64,000 bases of DNA from Nitrosopumilus ureiphilus (GCF_013407185.1 NZ_CP026995.1:527578-591577), one strand, 5' to 3'. Counted from the stretch's first letter, positions 8,627-17,741 are shown. Program-made: numbers and translations. Notes: a model not told the origin generated them from the letters alone.

Positions 8627-8803
8627 TTATTTACTGTCACTTTTTTTCATGGTTATGATCTTACAATATTCAATCATTGGAAGTATTCGCAAATTCTCAT
8701 ATTGTTGAAAAGTGACATGACAAGTGTGCACGGTTTTATCATCTTTGAATTTGTATTGTATTTTGACTTGTGTTCCGAGTTTGTCTTTATCCAAATCTTC
8801 CAT
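8627..8803 (-). CDS. Small conserved-looking protein (58 aa)
   Basis: ATG at 8803, TAA at 8627-8629. The protein has an acidic start (MEDLDKDK), a beta-rich middle (QVKIQYKFKDDKTVHTCHVT) and a short helix with Lys-rich tail. It resembles a small beta-sheet domain, but I do not recognise a family. It lies between the IS110 element and a divergently oriented winged-helix regulator, so it could have been the gene next to the insertion site. Confidence 0.5.
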   Translation of the reverse strand: MEDLDKDKLGTQVKIQYKFKDDKTVHTCHVTFQQYENLRILPMIEYCKIITMKKSDSK

Positions 8804-8886
8804 TCTAATTCTACTGAATATATGATAATAGATTGATAGTTAAATGATAATAGAATGAATATAAACTGATGAATTATTATGCGTAA

Positions 8887-9150
8887 ATGCCATGGGATGA
8901 AATTAGCTATACTGTCGCCAGTAAAACAAGAAAATCTGTCGTATTAAAGTTGACAGTTCCACGAACGCCCACCTTTCTTGCAAATAACTTGAAAATCAAT
9001 CTTGCAAATATTAGCAGGGCATTAACAGAATTAGAAGAAAAAGGAATAGTTGAATGTCTTACTCCCGATCAACGTGTTGGCAAGATTTATTCACTTACAA
9101 AGAAAGGAAATGAGGTAATATCTACAATAAAGACAATGGAGGAGACATGA
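8887..9150 (+). CDS. Winged-helix transcriptional regulator (MarR/ArsR-like, 87 aa)
   Basis: One winged helix-turn-helix: helix 2-turn-helix 3 around TPTFLANNLKINLANISRAL, wing near GKIYSLTKKGNEV, and no extra effector domain. This single-domain form is frequent in archaea and is usually autoregulatory. ATG 8887 is used because a nearby ATG at 8879 is out of frame. The divergent small gene at 8627-8803 shares its promoter region (8804-8886), where ATGATAATAGA occurs twice (8820s and 8840s), a possible operator. Confidence 0.8.
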   Translation: MPWDEISYTVASKTRKSVVLKLTVPRTPTFLANNLKINLANISRALTELEEKGIVECLTPDQRVGKIYSLTKKGNEVISTIKTMEET

Positions 9151-9299
9151 TTTGGTTTCTATAATGTTCTTATACTGTGTTGGTTTTTGATTCTCCTGTT
9201 TCTTGTGTTATGTTCATCTTTTCTTCTGCAACAGGGACGACTGATAAAATGTTTCAAAACAACATCCTTATTGGTTTTGAATAATTAATTTTGTTTTGA

Positions 9300-9473
9300 T
9301 TATTTTTTTAATCCGTTTATTGTATATCTTTTAGTTTGATCATTATTATTGATAGATTCATCATCGATGATTTTGCAATCTTCAATTATCGGAAGATCTT
9401 TGATGACATCATGTTGTTTTTTGTCAGCACTTTTCTTTGATATTACATTTTCGAGTAATGCACACTTGCCCAT
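9300..9473 (-). CDS. Hypothetical protein (57 aa)
   Basis: Started at ATG 9473, which has a purine-rich GGAGAGGGGGAT just upstream as ribosome-binding site; the longer frame to 9515 would code through that site. The protein is Lys/Asp-rich (KKSADKKQHDVIKDL and onward) with a polar C-terminus and no recognisable domain. Overlapping frames on both strands (9349-9570, 9443-9637) have poorer composition and were left out. Confidence 0.35.
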   Translation of the reverse strand: MGKCALLENVISKKSADKKQHDVIKDLPIIEDCKIIDDESINNNDQTKRYTINGLKK

Positions 9474-9679
9474 GGTACATCCCCCTCTCCACAAACTTTT
9501 TCCCATGTATTCCATGGTTCTAAGTAATGTTTCTTTGAGAAATTATATCCCCCAACTGTATGGTGTTTAGTTGAATAAAATGAAACAGTGAAAATACTGT
9601 GATTGGTTTTGCTCCCTAAGATTTTTTTGAATGACAATGTATTATTGACAAATTTTTTTACGTAATCAATATGTTCCTC

Positions 9680-9949
9680 TTATTCTTGTGGTAGTTTTAT
9701 TCCATCATTGTCAATATAAGTTTCATGTGTATTTTTTACAGAATTATTGTTTTTATCAACTGTCACCCATATGTTATTCAGTTCTTTTACAATATTTTCA
9801 AAATAATTATCATCGAATAATAATTCATATGCAACAGGAAAGTGTCTTTCAAGATTCAGCAAATGTGGAATTGGTATGCCATACTGACGCTCACCAAATT
9901 TAAGAAAATTATAAACTGCAGGAGCATCAAAATTTGGAGAATCTAACAT
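9680..9949 (-). CDS. Hypothetical protein (89 aa)
   Basis: A soluble protein of mixed composition with LNLERHFPVAYELLFDDN in the middle and no recognised domain. Coding character is supported by an ATG start, full length without rare codons and balanced amino-acid use. It is followed on the same strand by nothing obvious; upstream at 10012-10184 is a decayed gene. Confidence 0.45.
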   Translation of the reverse strand: MLDSPNFDAPAVYNFLKFGERQYGIPIPHLLNLERHFPVAYELLFDDNYFENIVKELNNIWVTVDKNNNSVKNTHETYIDNDGIKLPQE

Positions 9950-10011
9950 TATGAGATTTTTAACGCTGTTTTAATTGTTAAATAATTTTAAAATATTCTA
10001 AAAATTCTAGT

Positions 10012-10184
10012 TTATTCTTTGATGTCTTTTTTCATTACTAAATATTCTTCAATTGTTTTCAAGCAGTTTTTCATTTTTTGTACATATTCTTGAGCTTCAG
10101 ATGATATTTGTTTTATAACGCTGTAATCAGACCAGTTGAATAAATTTTGACATCATTTACCAATGAATCAATTGAATCTTTCAT
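10012..10184 (-). pseudogene. Frameshifted small helical gene
   Basis: On the minus strand ATG at 10184 begins MKDSIDSLVNDVKIYSTG, which runs to a stop after 23 codons. A frame change near 10125-10135 continues as LFNWSDYSVIKQISSEAQEY and ends KKDIKE with TAA at 10012-10014. The joined product is one long amphipathic helix bundle, phasin- or coiled-coil-like. A single-base indel is the simplest explanation. Family not recognised. Confidence 0.35.
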
Positions 10185-10294
10185 GAAAGAAATTATCTTG
10201 TTTAATTGATAAAGGAATTGATGGATTTCGTATCTGATAATCTTTGATCAATCAATAAAGATATTATCTCTACCACTTAAAATGGTGTGAGAAA

Positions 10295-11302
10295 TTGAGA
10301 AAAATTGAAGTTATTTGTTATGAGCAACAAAGTCAAAGCATTGTATTTGTTTTTAAAAAATACAAGATTCCTTTTCATGTCGAGTTAACTATGGCAGAAA
10401 ACGAAAAGTTATTACGGTATACAGGAATATGTCCTGATTCATTAGCAAATGGATTAACTGATGAATTAAATAAAATCATAGACACCAGAACAAAAGATCT
10501 GTATGTCACAAGTTTTGCAATTGAAGCTACATTGTCTGATTACCTTACAAATTACACCAAAGAGCTTGAAACAAAACAAGTCAAAGTAAAAAAGAAAAAA
10601 CTAATTGAAGAATATGAATCCCTGATAGAACCTAATGTAAAATTTAATAAAAATCTCCTTTTCATGATAGTAATAGCTGCTGGGGTTGCAGTAGTTGGAT
10701 TATTTGCAAACAATGCATCTTTGGTTATTGGTGCAATGTTGATATCCCCTTTACTTGGACCACTTTCAGCTTTTTCGTTTAACACGGCAGTTGGAAAAAC
10801 AGATAAAATGATCAAGGCTTTTATTTCTGGATTATTATTATTACTAGCTGTTATAGGCACTGGTGCTCTTTTAACAGTAATTGCAGTTCAATTTGCTGAT
10901 TTGCCATTAACAAATGAAATTTTATCTAGAACCGAAATATCGCCCGTGTTCTTGGCAGTTGCAGTAGCACTTGGCTTTGCAGGTGGAATTGCAATGTCTA
11001 CTAATATTCCTGGAATTTTAGTCGGTGTGGCAATAGCTGCTGCTTTAGTTCCACCAGCAACGGTTGCAGGAATTGGAGTTGCATTGTGGAATTTTGATAT
11101 TTTTTCAAATGCTTTAACACTCACTGCAGCTAATATCATAGGACTGGTTCTAGGAATGATGATTGTTTTTTTCATAGGTGGTGTAACTCCAAGAAAGTTC
11201 TACGAAAAAGAAAAAGCTCAGAAACATATGATTATCACAATAACTGTTTTTATCGGATTGAGCATTCTTTTGGGATTTTTATTGCTCAAACCTCAATCCT
11301 AA
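10295..11302 (+). CDS. DUF389-family membrane protein
   Basis: 335 residues from a TTG start. The N-terminal 110 residues are a soluble domain with the characteristic first strand IEVICYEQQ; the remainder has about six transmembrane helices, with the family hallmark SLVIGAMLISPLLGPLSAF near residues 145-163. This matches the TIGR00341/DUF389 group, whose role is not established. It stands alone between a decayed gene and a small metalloprotease-like gene. Confidence 0.85.
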   Translation: MRKIEVICYEQQSQSIVFVFKKYKIPFHVELTMAENEKLLRYTGICPDSLANGLTDELNKIIDTRTKDLYVTSFAIEATLSDYLTNYTKELETKQVKVKKKKLIEEYESLIEPNVKFNKNLLFMIVIAAGVAVVGLFANNASLVIGAMLISPLLGPLSAFSFNTAVGKTDKMIKAFISGLLLLLAVIGTGALLTVIAVQFADLPLTNEILSRTEISPVFLAVAVALGFAGGIAMSTNIPGILVGVAIAAALVPPATVAGIGVALWNFDIFSNALTLTAANIIGLVLGMMIVFFIGGVTPRKFYEKEKAQKHMIITITVFIGLSILLGFLLLKPQS

Positions 11303-11406
11303 ATTTGTCCTAATTGTGATGGTACAAACTTTGATACGATGGCATTGATATTCTTGCAGGAATAAAAAATGTTAAAGTTTTTACTTGAATGTCTTTATTT
11401 TGATAT

Positions 11407-11787
11407 GTGAAATTTCAATTTTCAGCAAATGATAAAGAATGGCACCAAACAATTCTCAATACTTTTGAAAATATCTTAAATATGAAAATTCAGCCTGTTT
11501 TAGTTTATGATCGAAAACATTTTTCAAACTATCTCTACAAAAATAGTACCAAACCTAATGCTGTATGGGCTGAATGTATAAAAGAATGTGGCACCATTTG
11601 GTTAAACCCTCACTTGGCAAACGAACCTAAAGTTGAAACAGTAAATACACTATATCACGAATGTTTGCACATAAAATATCCAAAAAAGAGTGAATACGAA
11701 ATTAGACAACTATCTGACAAGATGGTCCCAGTATCAAAATCACTCACTTCTAAGAAAAAAAAGTTTGACATTACACATGTGCATTAA
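11407..11787 (+). CDS. Small HExxH metallopeptidase-like protein
   Basis: A 126-residue protein from a GTG start with HECLH at about residues 79-83, the zinc and catalytic motif of gluzincin/SprT-like peptidases. A third ligand could be one of the following acidic residues (KKSEYEIRQL). Three further Cys lie upstream (AECIKECG). It is shorter than most HExxH peptidases, so it may be a minimal peptidase domain. Substrate unknown. The short gap 11303-11406 has a start-less CPNCDG frame in continuation of the upstream gene's stop. Confidence 0.6.
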   Translation: MKFQFSANDKEWHQTILNTFENILNMKIQPVLVYDRKHFSNYLYKNSTKPNAVWAECIKECGTIWLNPHLANEPKVETVNTLYHECLHIKYPKKSEYEIRQLSDKMVPVSKSLTSKKKKFDITHVH

Positions 11788-11839
11788 ATCCCATTACTGT
11801 ATCTTATACGGTTATTTTAGAACCTATTGAGGAATCGAT

Positions 11840-12307
11840 TTAGATATTTTCTATATCAATCAAAGTAACAGGGCAAGTTACATTTTCAACAACTTTTCTT
11901 GAAACACTACCTAACGATAACAATTTTTTCATTCCTTTTAGTTTTCTTCGTTTTGACATAACTATTAAATCTACTTTTTCTTTTTTAACAACATCTACAA
12001 TCTTTTCAGCTGCATCTCCAAGCATTACTCTGGCGTCCGATGTAATCCCGTTTTCTTTACACTGTTGAGTATATTTTTCCATCTTTTTCTCCATGTCTTT
12101 TCTAATTTCCTCATTTGCTTCATCAATGTTTTTTAGGAGACTATTTCGTTCAGATGAAGATAATGCAAATGATGGCGGATATTGTATTTCTTCTACTATA
12201 TGTAAAATAATAATTTTGGATGTATCGTTTGCTGCATAAATGGCATGTTTTAATGCCTCATCTTCTGCTGCTGTTCCTGCATGGGGTACAAGAATGGTTT
12301 TGTACAT
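11840..12307 (-). CDS. Universal stress protein (UspA family)
   Basis: Starts best at the inner Met giving MYKTILVPHAGTAAEDEALK; the upstream ATG at 12325 adds MIDNII. The Usp alpha/beta fold is clear: strand ILVPHAG, DLIVMSKRRK, and the ATP-type loop LGSVSRKVVENVTCPVTLI near the end (GS-x-S-x-K-V). A decayed copy of this gene lies at 55244-55426. Its product probably binds nucleotide in stress or energy limitation; specificity is unknown. Confidence 0.88.
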   Translation of the reverse strand: MYKTILVPHAGTAAEDEALKHAIYAANDTSKIIILHIVEEIQYPPSFALSSSERNSLLKNIDEANEEIRKDMEKKMEKYTQQCKENGITSDARVMLGDAAEKIVDVVKKEKVDLIVMSKRRKLKGMKKLLSLGSVSRKVVENVTCPVTLIDIENI

Positions 12308-12367
12308 GATTATGTTGTCAATCACTTTGTAAATAAACTATCGAGTTATTTTTCAATTAGGATTATC

Positions 12368-12811
12368 TTACGGTTTTGTAGTTAATAGATGACAATGCGA
12401 CTCATGATGAATGGTGTTTATGATGTCATCATAAAGTGACATTTCTACCATGGATAGTTTGGGATAGTCAACAATTAACAGATCAATTTTGTTATCTTTG
12501 ACATAATCAATTACCCAATGTGCAATAGAATCAGTTAATGCAAATTTTGTTTTAATTTGCACTCCTTCTTTTTGAGCAATTTTTTTCCAATTCTCTAACT
12601 CTGCCTTTAATTTAGACATCTGATTTTGAGCTATTTTTTTATCAGATTTTGTTTCAAAAAAATATAGTTTTGGTTGAATTTTGTACATGCATTCAATGAT
12701 GGTTAAATCTGAACCAATTTTTTTTGAAAGTTCTAGCCCCACATCAAATGATTTTTTTGTGTGAGTTGGAGTGATTATTGCAACTGCTATGTTTTTGAAT
12801 ATTTTTGACAT
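12368..12811 (-). CDS. Universal stress protein-like (divergent)
   Basis: Started at the inner Met MSKIFKNIAVAI; the longer frame to 12838 is possible. It has the Usp strand order (NIAVAIITPTHTKKSFDVG, IDLLIVDYPKL, ESHCHLLTTK), but lacks the canonical G-x2-G-x9-G-S/T ATP loop, so it likely belongs to the non-ATP-binding class. It lies 60 bases before the other Usp on the same strand and may be cotranscribed with it. Confidence 0.75.
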   Translation of the reverse strand: MSKIFKNIAVAIITPTHTKKSFDVGLELSKKIGSDLTIIECMYKIQPKLYFFETKSDKKIAQNQMSKLKAELENWKKIAQKEGVQIKTKFALTDSIAHWVIDYVKDNKIDLLIVDYPKLSMVEMSLYDDIINTIHHESHCHLLTTKP

Positions 12812-12877
12812 TATTCCTTGGTAAGCAGTTTCCACCATTCCAATATTTAATTATCTAATTTTATTAGTTGTAAAGTA

Positions 12878-13048
12878 CTAGTCTAATTCATCTAAATACT
12901 CTTCTTCACTTTCTGATTGGTTTGCTGTGATTTGTTCAAAACTGATTCCCTTACACTGTGGGCATTCTGTAATGATTGTCACTCCTGCCTTTTTAGAAAA
13001 CACATTTCCACAAGACTTGCAAATCCTTAATTCATCTAATGTTGTCAT
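12878..13048 (-). CDS. Zinc-ribbon microprotein (56 aa)
   Basis: ATG at 13048. Residues 10-13 give CKSC and 29-32 give CPQC, a classical zinc ribbon with 15 residues between knuckles, then an acidic tail (SESEEEYLDELD). The acidic C-terminus suggests protein rather than DNA contacts. It is directly upstream of the two Usp genes on the same strand with a gap of about 65 bases. Confidence 0.65.
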   Translation of the reverse strand: MTTLDELRICKSCGNVFSKKAGVTIITECPQCKGISFEQITANQSESEEEYLDELD

Positions 13049-13243
13049 ATGAAGATTTACGTATACTGCTTATTTTACATATTGCCCAAATCCACACTTG
13101 AAAATTCATTTCTGAAATTAACCAAAGTTAATCATTTCAATTTAAAAATCAGAATCCACTAATTCTTTGAGGAACATTAGGCGTGTTGGTCTTCTCATTT
13201 TTGAAAATCACTATCTCTAATAATATACTTGGAAATCAATCAC

Positions 13244-14443
13244 ATGTCAATGTTTTTCAGACTGCTTTTCCTTAGTATTACAATAGTTGTGATGTTTGCA
13301 GTTGTTCCTGCTGCTGTGTATGCTGAAACGTGGAAAGTGCAAATTCCTGCAGGTTCTTCTGTGCCTGAATCCCCCGTACATTTTACCCCATCTGAAATTT
13401 CAGTAAGATTTGGAGACAGAGTTGAATGGGGAAATGCAGATTCTGTAGCACATACTGTGACTTCAGGAACATTAGAGTCGGGAATTACCCCCATCTTTGA
13501 TAGTGGACATATGGGTCCAGGAAGTAGATTTTCAGTTCTCTTTAGTGAAAAAGATGCAGGAGAAATTAAATATTTTTGTACAATTCATCCGTGGATGATT
13601 GGAATTGTAAATGTAGTTAATCTTGCTGCAGATTATCAAGTATTTCATAATGTGGGCTCTGAATTTTCAGAGTCTCCTGTAGATTTAGTGTACAAGGTTC
13701 AAAGAAATTTGGTAGAAGTTAATGTGGATCCCATAAGAAATAGCATCACGTTTAGTTTTGTAGGAAAAATAGATAATGACAAATTTGTAGTCTATTTACC
13801 AGAGGAACTAATCAAAAACCCTCAATCTGTATTTGTAGATGATAAACAGATCACAAATTATGAATTAACAAAGACAGATGGAATCACTATCCTCACCGTA
13901 GTGTTACGTGGAACTGCTGAGCAGGTCAAAGTTGTTGGTGTTGAAGTTATTGGAACGTCTGATCCAAAAAAACATGTTTTGATAAATCAAATGTTTGGAG
14001 TGACCGACAAAAAGTTCTATGAGAGTGGTGATGAAATAGTGATTTCAGGTGAAATAAAAAATCCTGTCCAATTATACGAATTAATTTTGGACGTAATTGC
14101 TCCACAAGGTCATACCGTTTATCATAAAGTGATACCCCTTGTGGATTCTACAAAATTTTCTGAAAAGGTGCCTACAAGTGGTTTATTTCGAGACTTTGGC
14201 AAATACATGGTGAAAATTACTGGTCCTAGTGCAAAGAGCCTGTTTTTACCATTTGACTTTGGAATTGCTCCAAAAGAATTCAACTCTCCACTAAAACAGA
14301 TGAGAACCGGTACTGAACCTGGTGATGTAGTGTGCAACGAAGGATTGGAAATATTCATGAAAAATTCTAATGGACAAGCAGTCTGTTTAACCGAATCCAC
14401 TGCAACTATTTTGATGCAGCGCGGTTGGGCTGACTACTTTTAG
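13244..14443 (+). CDS. Secreted cupredoxin-domain protein
   Basis: A signal peptide (about residues 1-27, ending AVYA) precedes a plastocyanin-like domain with AHTVTSG (His ligand) and YFCTIHPWM (Cys, His, Met ligands), a complete type-1 copper site. Then follow two beta-sandwich regions of about 110 residues each. The end carries a Cys module (VVCNEGLEIFMK through VCLTES to QRGWADYF) that recurs elsewhere in this window. ATG 13244 is chosen over TTG 13229. Role: probably an extracytoplasmic electron carrier or copper-binding surface protein, as such cupredoxins are numerous in ammonia-oxidising archaea. Confidence 0.85.
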   Translation: MSMFFRLLFLSITIVVMFAVVPAAVYAETWKVQIPAGSSVPESPVHFTPSEISVRFGDRVEWGNADSVAHTVTSGTLESGITPIFDSGHMGPGSRFSVLFSEKDAGEIKYFCTIHPWMIGIVNVVNLAADYQVFHNVGSEFSESPVDLVYKVQRNLVEVNVDPIRNSITFSFVGKIDNDKFVVYLPEELIKNPQSVFVDDKQITNYELTKTDGITILTVVLRGTAEQVKVVGVEVIGTSDPKKHVLINQMFGVTDKKFYESGDEIVISGEIKNPVQLYELILDVIAPQGHTVYHKVIPLVDSTKFSEKVPTSGLFRDFGKYMVKITGPSAKSLFLPFDFGIAPKEFNSPLKQMRTGTEPGDVVCNEGLEIFMKNSNGQAVCLTESTATILMQRGWADYF

Positions 14444-14446
14444 TTC

Positions 14447-15766
14447 TTATTCTTCTAACTTCTCTATTATTTGAGAAAAATTCCAAGGACCGCACTGAGC
14501 ATCTAGGTTTTCGCTCTCAAATAGTCCTGTTTTGTTTAGATGATTGATGATGTGTGATGCAAATGGCAATGCACCAGTGGCTCCAGGTGAATTGTAATTT
14601 AGAATATGAAATGATGCATCATCATCAATTAAAATCACATCTGGAACAAACTTTCCATCATCATCAATTACTGATGATCTAATTCCTGCAGTGCCTCTCT
14701 CAGTAATTTTGTCTGCATCAATTTTTGGTAGAAACCTTTTCACTCGGTCAATCATTGCAGATTTTGACATTGATGATTGTATCTCATTCATTGCAAGTTC
14801 TTGGAATTGTTTGTCAAAAATTGCTTTTCTTGCACCAGAACCTAGCATTTCTAACATCTTTGGGATAAACTCCTTGATGTTTTCTGTTTTGTTGTATCCA
14901 TATGGACTAAACACTGGAACTGCGTTAGGGCCTATCTCGCAGCTACCATCAACTCTGATGATCCAGTGAGGATCCAAAAATGGATAGTCTGGAAATTCTG
15001 GAACAGAGTATACACTTGTTTTAGTCAAGCCATGATATTCTTTTGGAGCTCTCCAATACTCTCCTCTAAAATGTACATCTGTAAATTTTTCTGCAACGCC
15101 GGCATTATGTGCAATGTTTATTGCCTCTCCACCTGCAGCATTAATTAGGAATTTTGCAAATATCTTATGTTCATCATTTAATGTAATTGTCCACTTGTCA
15201 TTTTCTTTTTTTATTTTAGTTACCTTTGTATCTAAAATGAATTTTGTACCACTTGATTCACTGTCTTTCATAACTGAATTGGTGAATATTGAATAATCTG
15301 CAGATCCGTCCTTGTAAACATAAAGTGCAGATTCACATTTTATTTCGGGTTCTATTTTTTTTAACTCTGCACTGTCCATTAGTTTGATATCTTTGTCTTC
15401 TAACCCGTTTTGTTTACCCCACTTTAGATATTTTTCAAGAACTGATGTGCCTTTTTTATCTAAAGCAACTTCAATTACTCCATCTTTTTTGAAAGGCAAA
15501 TTTTTTAATTTGGAATATTCTTCCCACATCTCATATCCATGAAATGCAGCTTTTGCAAAAAATTTCTTCTTTTCAGGATTGTACAAGTATGGTGCGTGAA
15601 CTTTACCTGTGTTTCTACCACTTGTATGAAATGCAACGTTATGTGCTTGCTCAATTACAGCAATTTTTTTTGATTTGTTAAGCTGTGATAGAAAATACGA
15701 TATGGATGTTCCAAGAATACCCCCTCCAATAATTACTACATCAAAATTATGTACCATTGACCTCAT
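14447..15766 (-). CDS. FAD-dependent oxidoreductase, LhgO/DAO family
   Basis: The N-terminal dinucleotide motif DVVIIGGGILGTSISYFL (residues 9-26) and GRNTGKVHAPY with a likely His for flavin attachment or binding identify a DAO-fold enzyme of the L-2-hydroxyglutarate oxidase / malate:quinone oxidoreductase group. The C-terminal GxxG-type motif (NYNSPGATGALPFASHI) closes the FAD site. The length, 439 residues, is normal. It would oxidise a 2-hydroxy acid and pass electrons to quinone or oxygen; the substrate cannot be fixed. It is convergent with the cupredoxin gene, 3 bases apart. Confidence 0.8.
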   Translation of the reverse strand: MRSMVHNFDVVIIGGGILGTSISYFLSQLNKSKKIAVIEQAHNVAFHTSGRNTGKVHAPYLYNPEKKKFFAKAAFHGYEMWEEYSKLKNLPFKKDGVIEVALDKKGTSVLEKYLKWGKQNGLEDKDIKLMDSAELKKIEPEIKCESALYVYKDGSADYSIFTNSVMKDSESSGTKFILDTKVTKIKKENDKWTITLNDEHKIFAKFLINAAGGEAINIAHNAGVAEKFTDVHFRGEYWRAPKEYHGLTKTSVYSVPEFPDYPFLDPHWIIRVDGSCEIGPNAVPVFSPYGYNKTENIKEFIPKMLEMLGSGARKAIFDKQFQELAMNEIQSSMSKSAMIDRVKRFLPKIDADKITERGTAGIRSSVIDDDGKFVPDVILIDDDASFHILNYNSPGATGALPFASHIINHLNKTGLFESENLDAQCGPWNFSQIIEKLEE

Positions 15767-15844
15767 CCTAGTTACGTCTTTGTCAATATTAAATCAAATC
15801 TTTGAGAATTAAGATTAATATTCAATAAAATTTCAATTCAAGTC

Positions 15845-16126
15845 GTGTTACCTGATAGATGCTCAGTAATGGAAGAAGGAAAACAGTGCGTCAATACTCC
15901 AGAATTTATTGTGTCTATTGTTGCAGATCAAGATGAATACATGTTTGGTGTGACATGCCAAAAGCACAAACAAATAGTCTCAGGTAAAATTGGATTACTT
16001 CAAAATGAAGGAAAAATACGTGATGGCAAAATTATCTTTTCGCCTGTTAAAGCAGTTGGAACCGATTGTATTCATGGCGATTCCAACGATTTTGTTCAAA
16101 TTGACATGAAATCTTCTAAAAATTGA
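15845..16126 (+). CDS. Small Cys-containing protein (93 aa)
   Basis: GTG start (MLPDRCSVMEEGKQCV). Four Cys plus a C-x-K-H (TCQKHK) and CIHG pattern suggest a metal-binding fold, with two Cys near the N-terminus, one in the middle and one near residue 76. I do not recognise the family. It is 23 bases ahead of the ChuX-like gene and probably in one transcript with it. Confidence 0.6.
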   Translation: MLPDRCSVMEEGKQCVNTPEFIVSIVADQDEYMFGVTCQKHKQIVSGKIGLLQNEGKIRDGKIIFSPVKAVGTDCIHGDSNDFVQIDMKSSKN

Positions 16127-16149
16127 AATAATTTTGTTTTGAATAGTTT

Positions 16150-16527
16150 ATGATGCTTTTTGAATTATTGTCTGATATAGTTGCAAATGATGATGTTTTG
16201 CTTATTGTAAAAAACAATGGCGCCACAAGTGAAACTAGGAGTAATTCTCTTAGTATCAGGCAAAAAGAAAAGTGGATTACTATTGGAAATAATGATGGGC
16301 CTGCACACATGCATGTGAATTCTGAAATAATAAAATCTGCAGAATTTATTCAAGAAGCAGAGTCTGAACGAACTAGTTTTAGTGTACAGTTCTTTGATGA
16401 ACATGGGGAGCGCGTTTTGGCTGCATTTTTTACAAAAATGTATGATGACTCTAAAAAACTAATTCCTGCAAGAAAAAATGCATATGATGCTTTAAACCAA
16501 AAATTTTCCTCTAAAATCAAATTTTAA
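16150..16527 (+). CDS. ChuX/HutX-like heme-utilisation family protein
   Basis: 125 residues with a beta-rich core and the family-like stretch SFSVQFFDEHGERVLAAFF (residues 75-95), which in ChuX/HutX/HemS forms the strands below the heme pocket. GPAHMHVNSE upstream supplies His residues that could be ligands. Conserved small proteins of this kind are annotated as heme-like substrate binding. Heme binding is inferred from resemblance only. A second ATG three bases on is also possible. Confidence 0.55.
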   Translation: MMLFELLSDIVANDDVLLIVKNNGATSETRSNSLSIRQKEKWITIGNNDGPAHMHVNSEIIKSAEFIQEAESERTSFSVQFFDEHGERVLAAFFTKMYDDSKKLIPARKNAYDALNQKFSSKIKF

Positions 16528-16533
16528 AAAAAA

Positions 16534-16554
16534 CCTTGTCTGAAAAAGACAAGG
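16534..16554. terminator. Stem-loop between convergent transcripts
   Basis: CCTTGTC (16534-16540) and GACAAGG (16548-16554) form a perfect 7-bp stem with a 7-base loop, seven bases after the stop of the ChuX-like gene. The + strand lacks a T-run after the stem, so it may act as a 3' end structure rather than a bacterial-type terminator. Confidence 0.55.
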
Positions 16555-16564
16555 AGAAAAAATA

Positions 16565-16651
16565 CTAATCTAATTCTTTTTTCTTCTTTTCTTTCTCAGA
16601 TTGTAATTTAGCTAATTCTAATTCTTCATTAGTATGTTTGAATTTTTTCAA
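16565..16651 (-). CDS. Charged microprotein (28 aa)
   Basis: TTG start, protein LKKFKHTNEELELAKLQSEK followed by a Lys run and ELD. It is a single, highly charged helix. The composition is unlike a random A/T-rich frame because of the alternating Lys/Glu pattern. Confidence is limited by its size and by the lack of an ATG. Confidence 0.3.
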   Translation of the reverse strand: MKKFKHTNEELELAKLQSEKEKKKKELD

Positions 16652-16720
16652 TCTAATTTTATACTACGATTTCAATATAAAAACCGCACATTGTTTTAGA
16701 TGATCACTCAAGCGTAAAAC

Positions 16721-17689
16721 TCAGTATCCTACCGAATAGATCGGCTTTTTTCCATTCATACCTAGATTCAAATTTTTTACTGTAATTTCTGCCATCTTGG
16801 CCCTTGTCTCTTTAGTTGAACTGCCTATGTGTGGTGCAAGTACGACATTTTGCAATTTTGTTAATGGATTTTTTGTACTGATTGGCTCTTCCTCAAACAC
16901 ATCTAACCCTGCACCTGCAATGATATTTTTCTTGAGAGCTACTACAAGCTCTTTTTCATTTACTATCCTTCCTCTTGCAGTATTGATTAAAAATGCAGAT
17001 TTTTTCATTTTTCTAAAAACTTTGATGTCAAACAAATGATCTGTCTCTTTGGTGTGTGGAACATGAATTGAAATGATGTCACTTTGTGCAACTAGTTTTT
17101 CAAATGAGACAAATTTTGCACCCAATGTCTTTTCTTTACTCTTTGAGATGCGATTTCTATTGTGATATACAATATTCATATCAAACGCTTTTGCTCTTTT
17201 TGCAAGTGTTCTGCCAATTCTTCCTAGACCTAAAATGCCCAGAGTCTTTCCTTGCAGATCCACTCCTACATAATCGTGTGCTCCATAGATTACTTTCCAT
17301 TTGCCTTCTCGAATAATTCTGTCACCTTCAGAAACTCTTCTTAATACATCAAGTAATAATGTGAATGCCAAATCTGCAGTTGCATCAGTGAGTACTTCTG
17401 GGGTATACCCAACACGAATTTTCTTTTTCTTGGCATAATTGACATCAATATGATCAAAACCTACGCTGAAGGTGCTAATCACTTTTAGATTCTTTGCCAA
17501 ATCGATAGTCTCTTTATTGATTTTGTCATACGGAAAGCAGATGATGCCATCTACCTCTCTTATTTTTGATCGAAGCTTTGTTTGAGGAATTGGAATTTTT
17601 CCTGAATGAACTTCTATCTGGTATCTTTTTTTTAATTCTTTTAATGCAAAGTCATGTAGTGTTCTTGTAAGAAAGACTTTATTTTTCAT
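16721..17689 (-). CDS. D-isomer-specific 2-hydroxyacid dehydrogenase
   Basis: 322 residues. The NAD(P) Rossmann motif is LGILGLGRIGRTLAKRA (about 148-164). The catalytic Arg is in NTARGRIV, the Glu in DVFEEEP, and the His in APHIGSSTKETR. This set identifies glyoxylate/hydroxypyruvate reductase or phosphoglycerate-dehydrogenase relatives without a regulatory ACT domain. The likely reaction is NAD(P)H-dependent reduction of a 2-keto acid in the cytoplasm. The exact substrate is not decided by sequence. Confidence 0.88.
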   Translation of the reverse strand: MKNKVFLTRTLHDFALKELKKRYQIEVHSGKIPIPQTKLRSKIREVDGIICFPYDKINKETIDLAKNLKVISTFSVGFDHIDVNYAKKKKIRVGYTPEVLTDATADLAFTLLLDVLRRVSEGDRIIREGKWKVIYGAHDYVGVDLQGKTLGILGLGRIGRTLAKRAKAFDMNIVYHNRNRISKSKEKTLGAKFVSFEKLVAQSDIISIHVPHTKETDHLFDIKVFRKMKKSAFLINTARGRIVNEKELVVALKKNIIAGAGLDVFEEEPISTKNPLTKLQNVVLAPHIGSSTKETRAKMAEITVKNLNLGMNGKKPIYSVGY

Positions 17690-17741
17690 CAGTCTTGAGA
17701 TTCATCTCAAACCATTTATACGATTTCTTTCTAAATCACGT

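Noticed and set aside
9349..9637. Overlapping frames on both strands around 9.3-9.6 kb
   Set aside because: Three frames compete; only the minus-strand one with a purine-rich site before its ATG (9473) was kept, with low confidence.
11303..11360. Zinc-knuckle-like CPNCDG frame directly after the DUF389 stop
   Set aside because: It is only about 19 codons with no initiator; readthrough of the TAA is not supported by anything visible.
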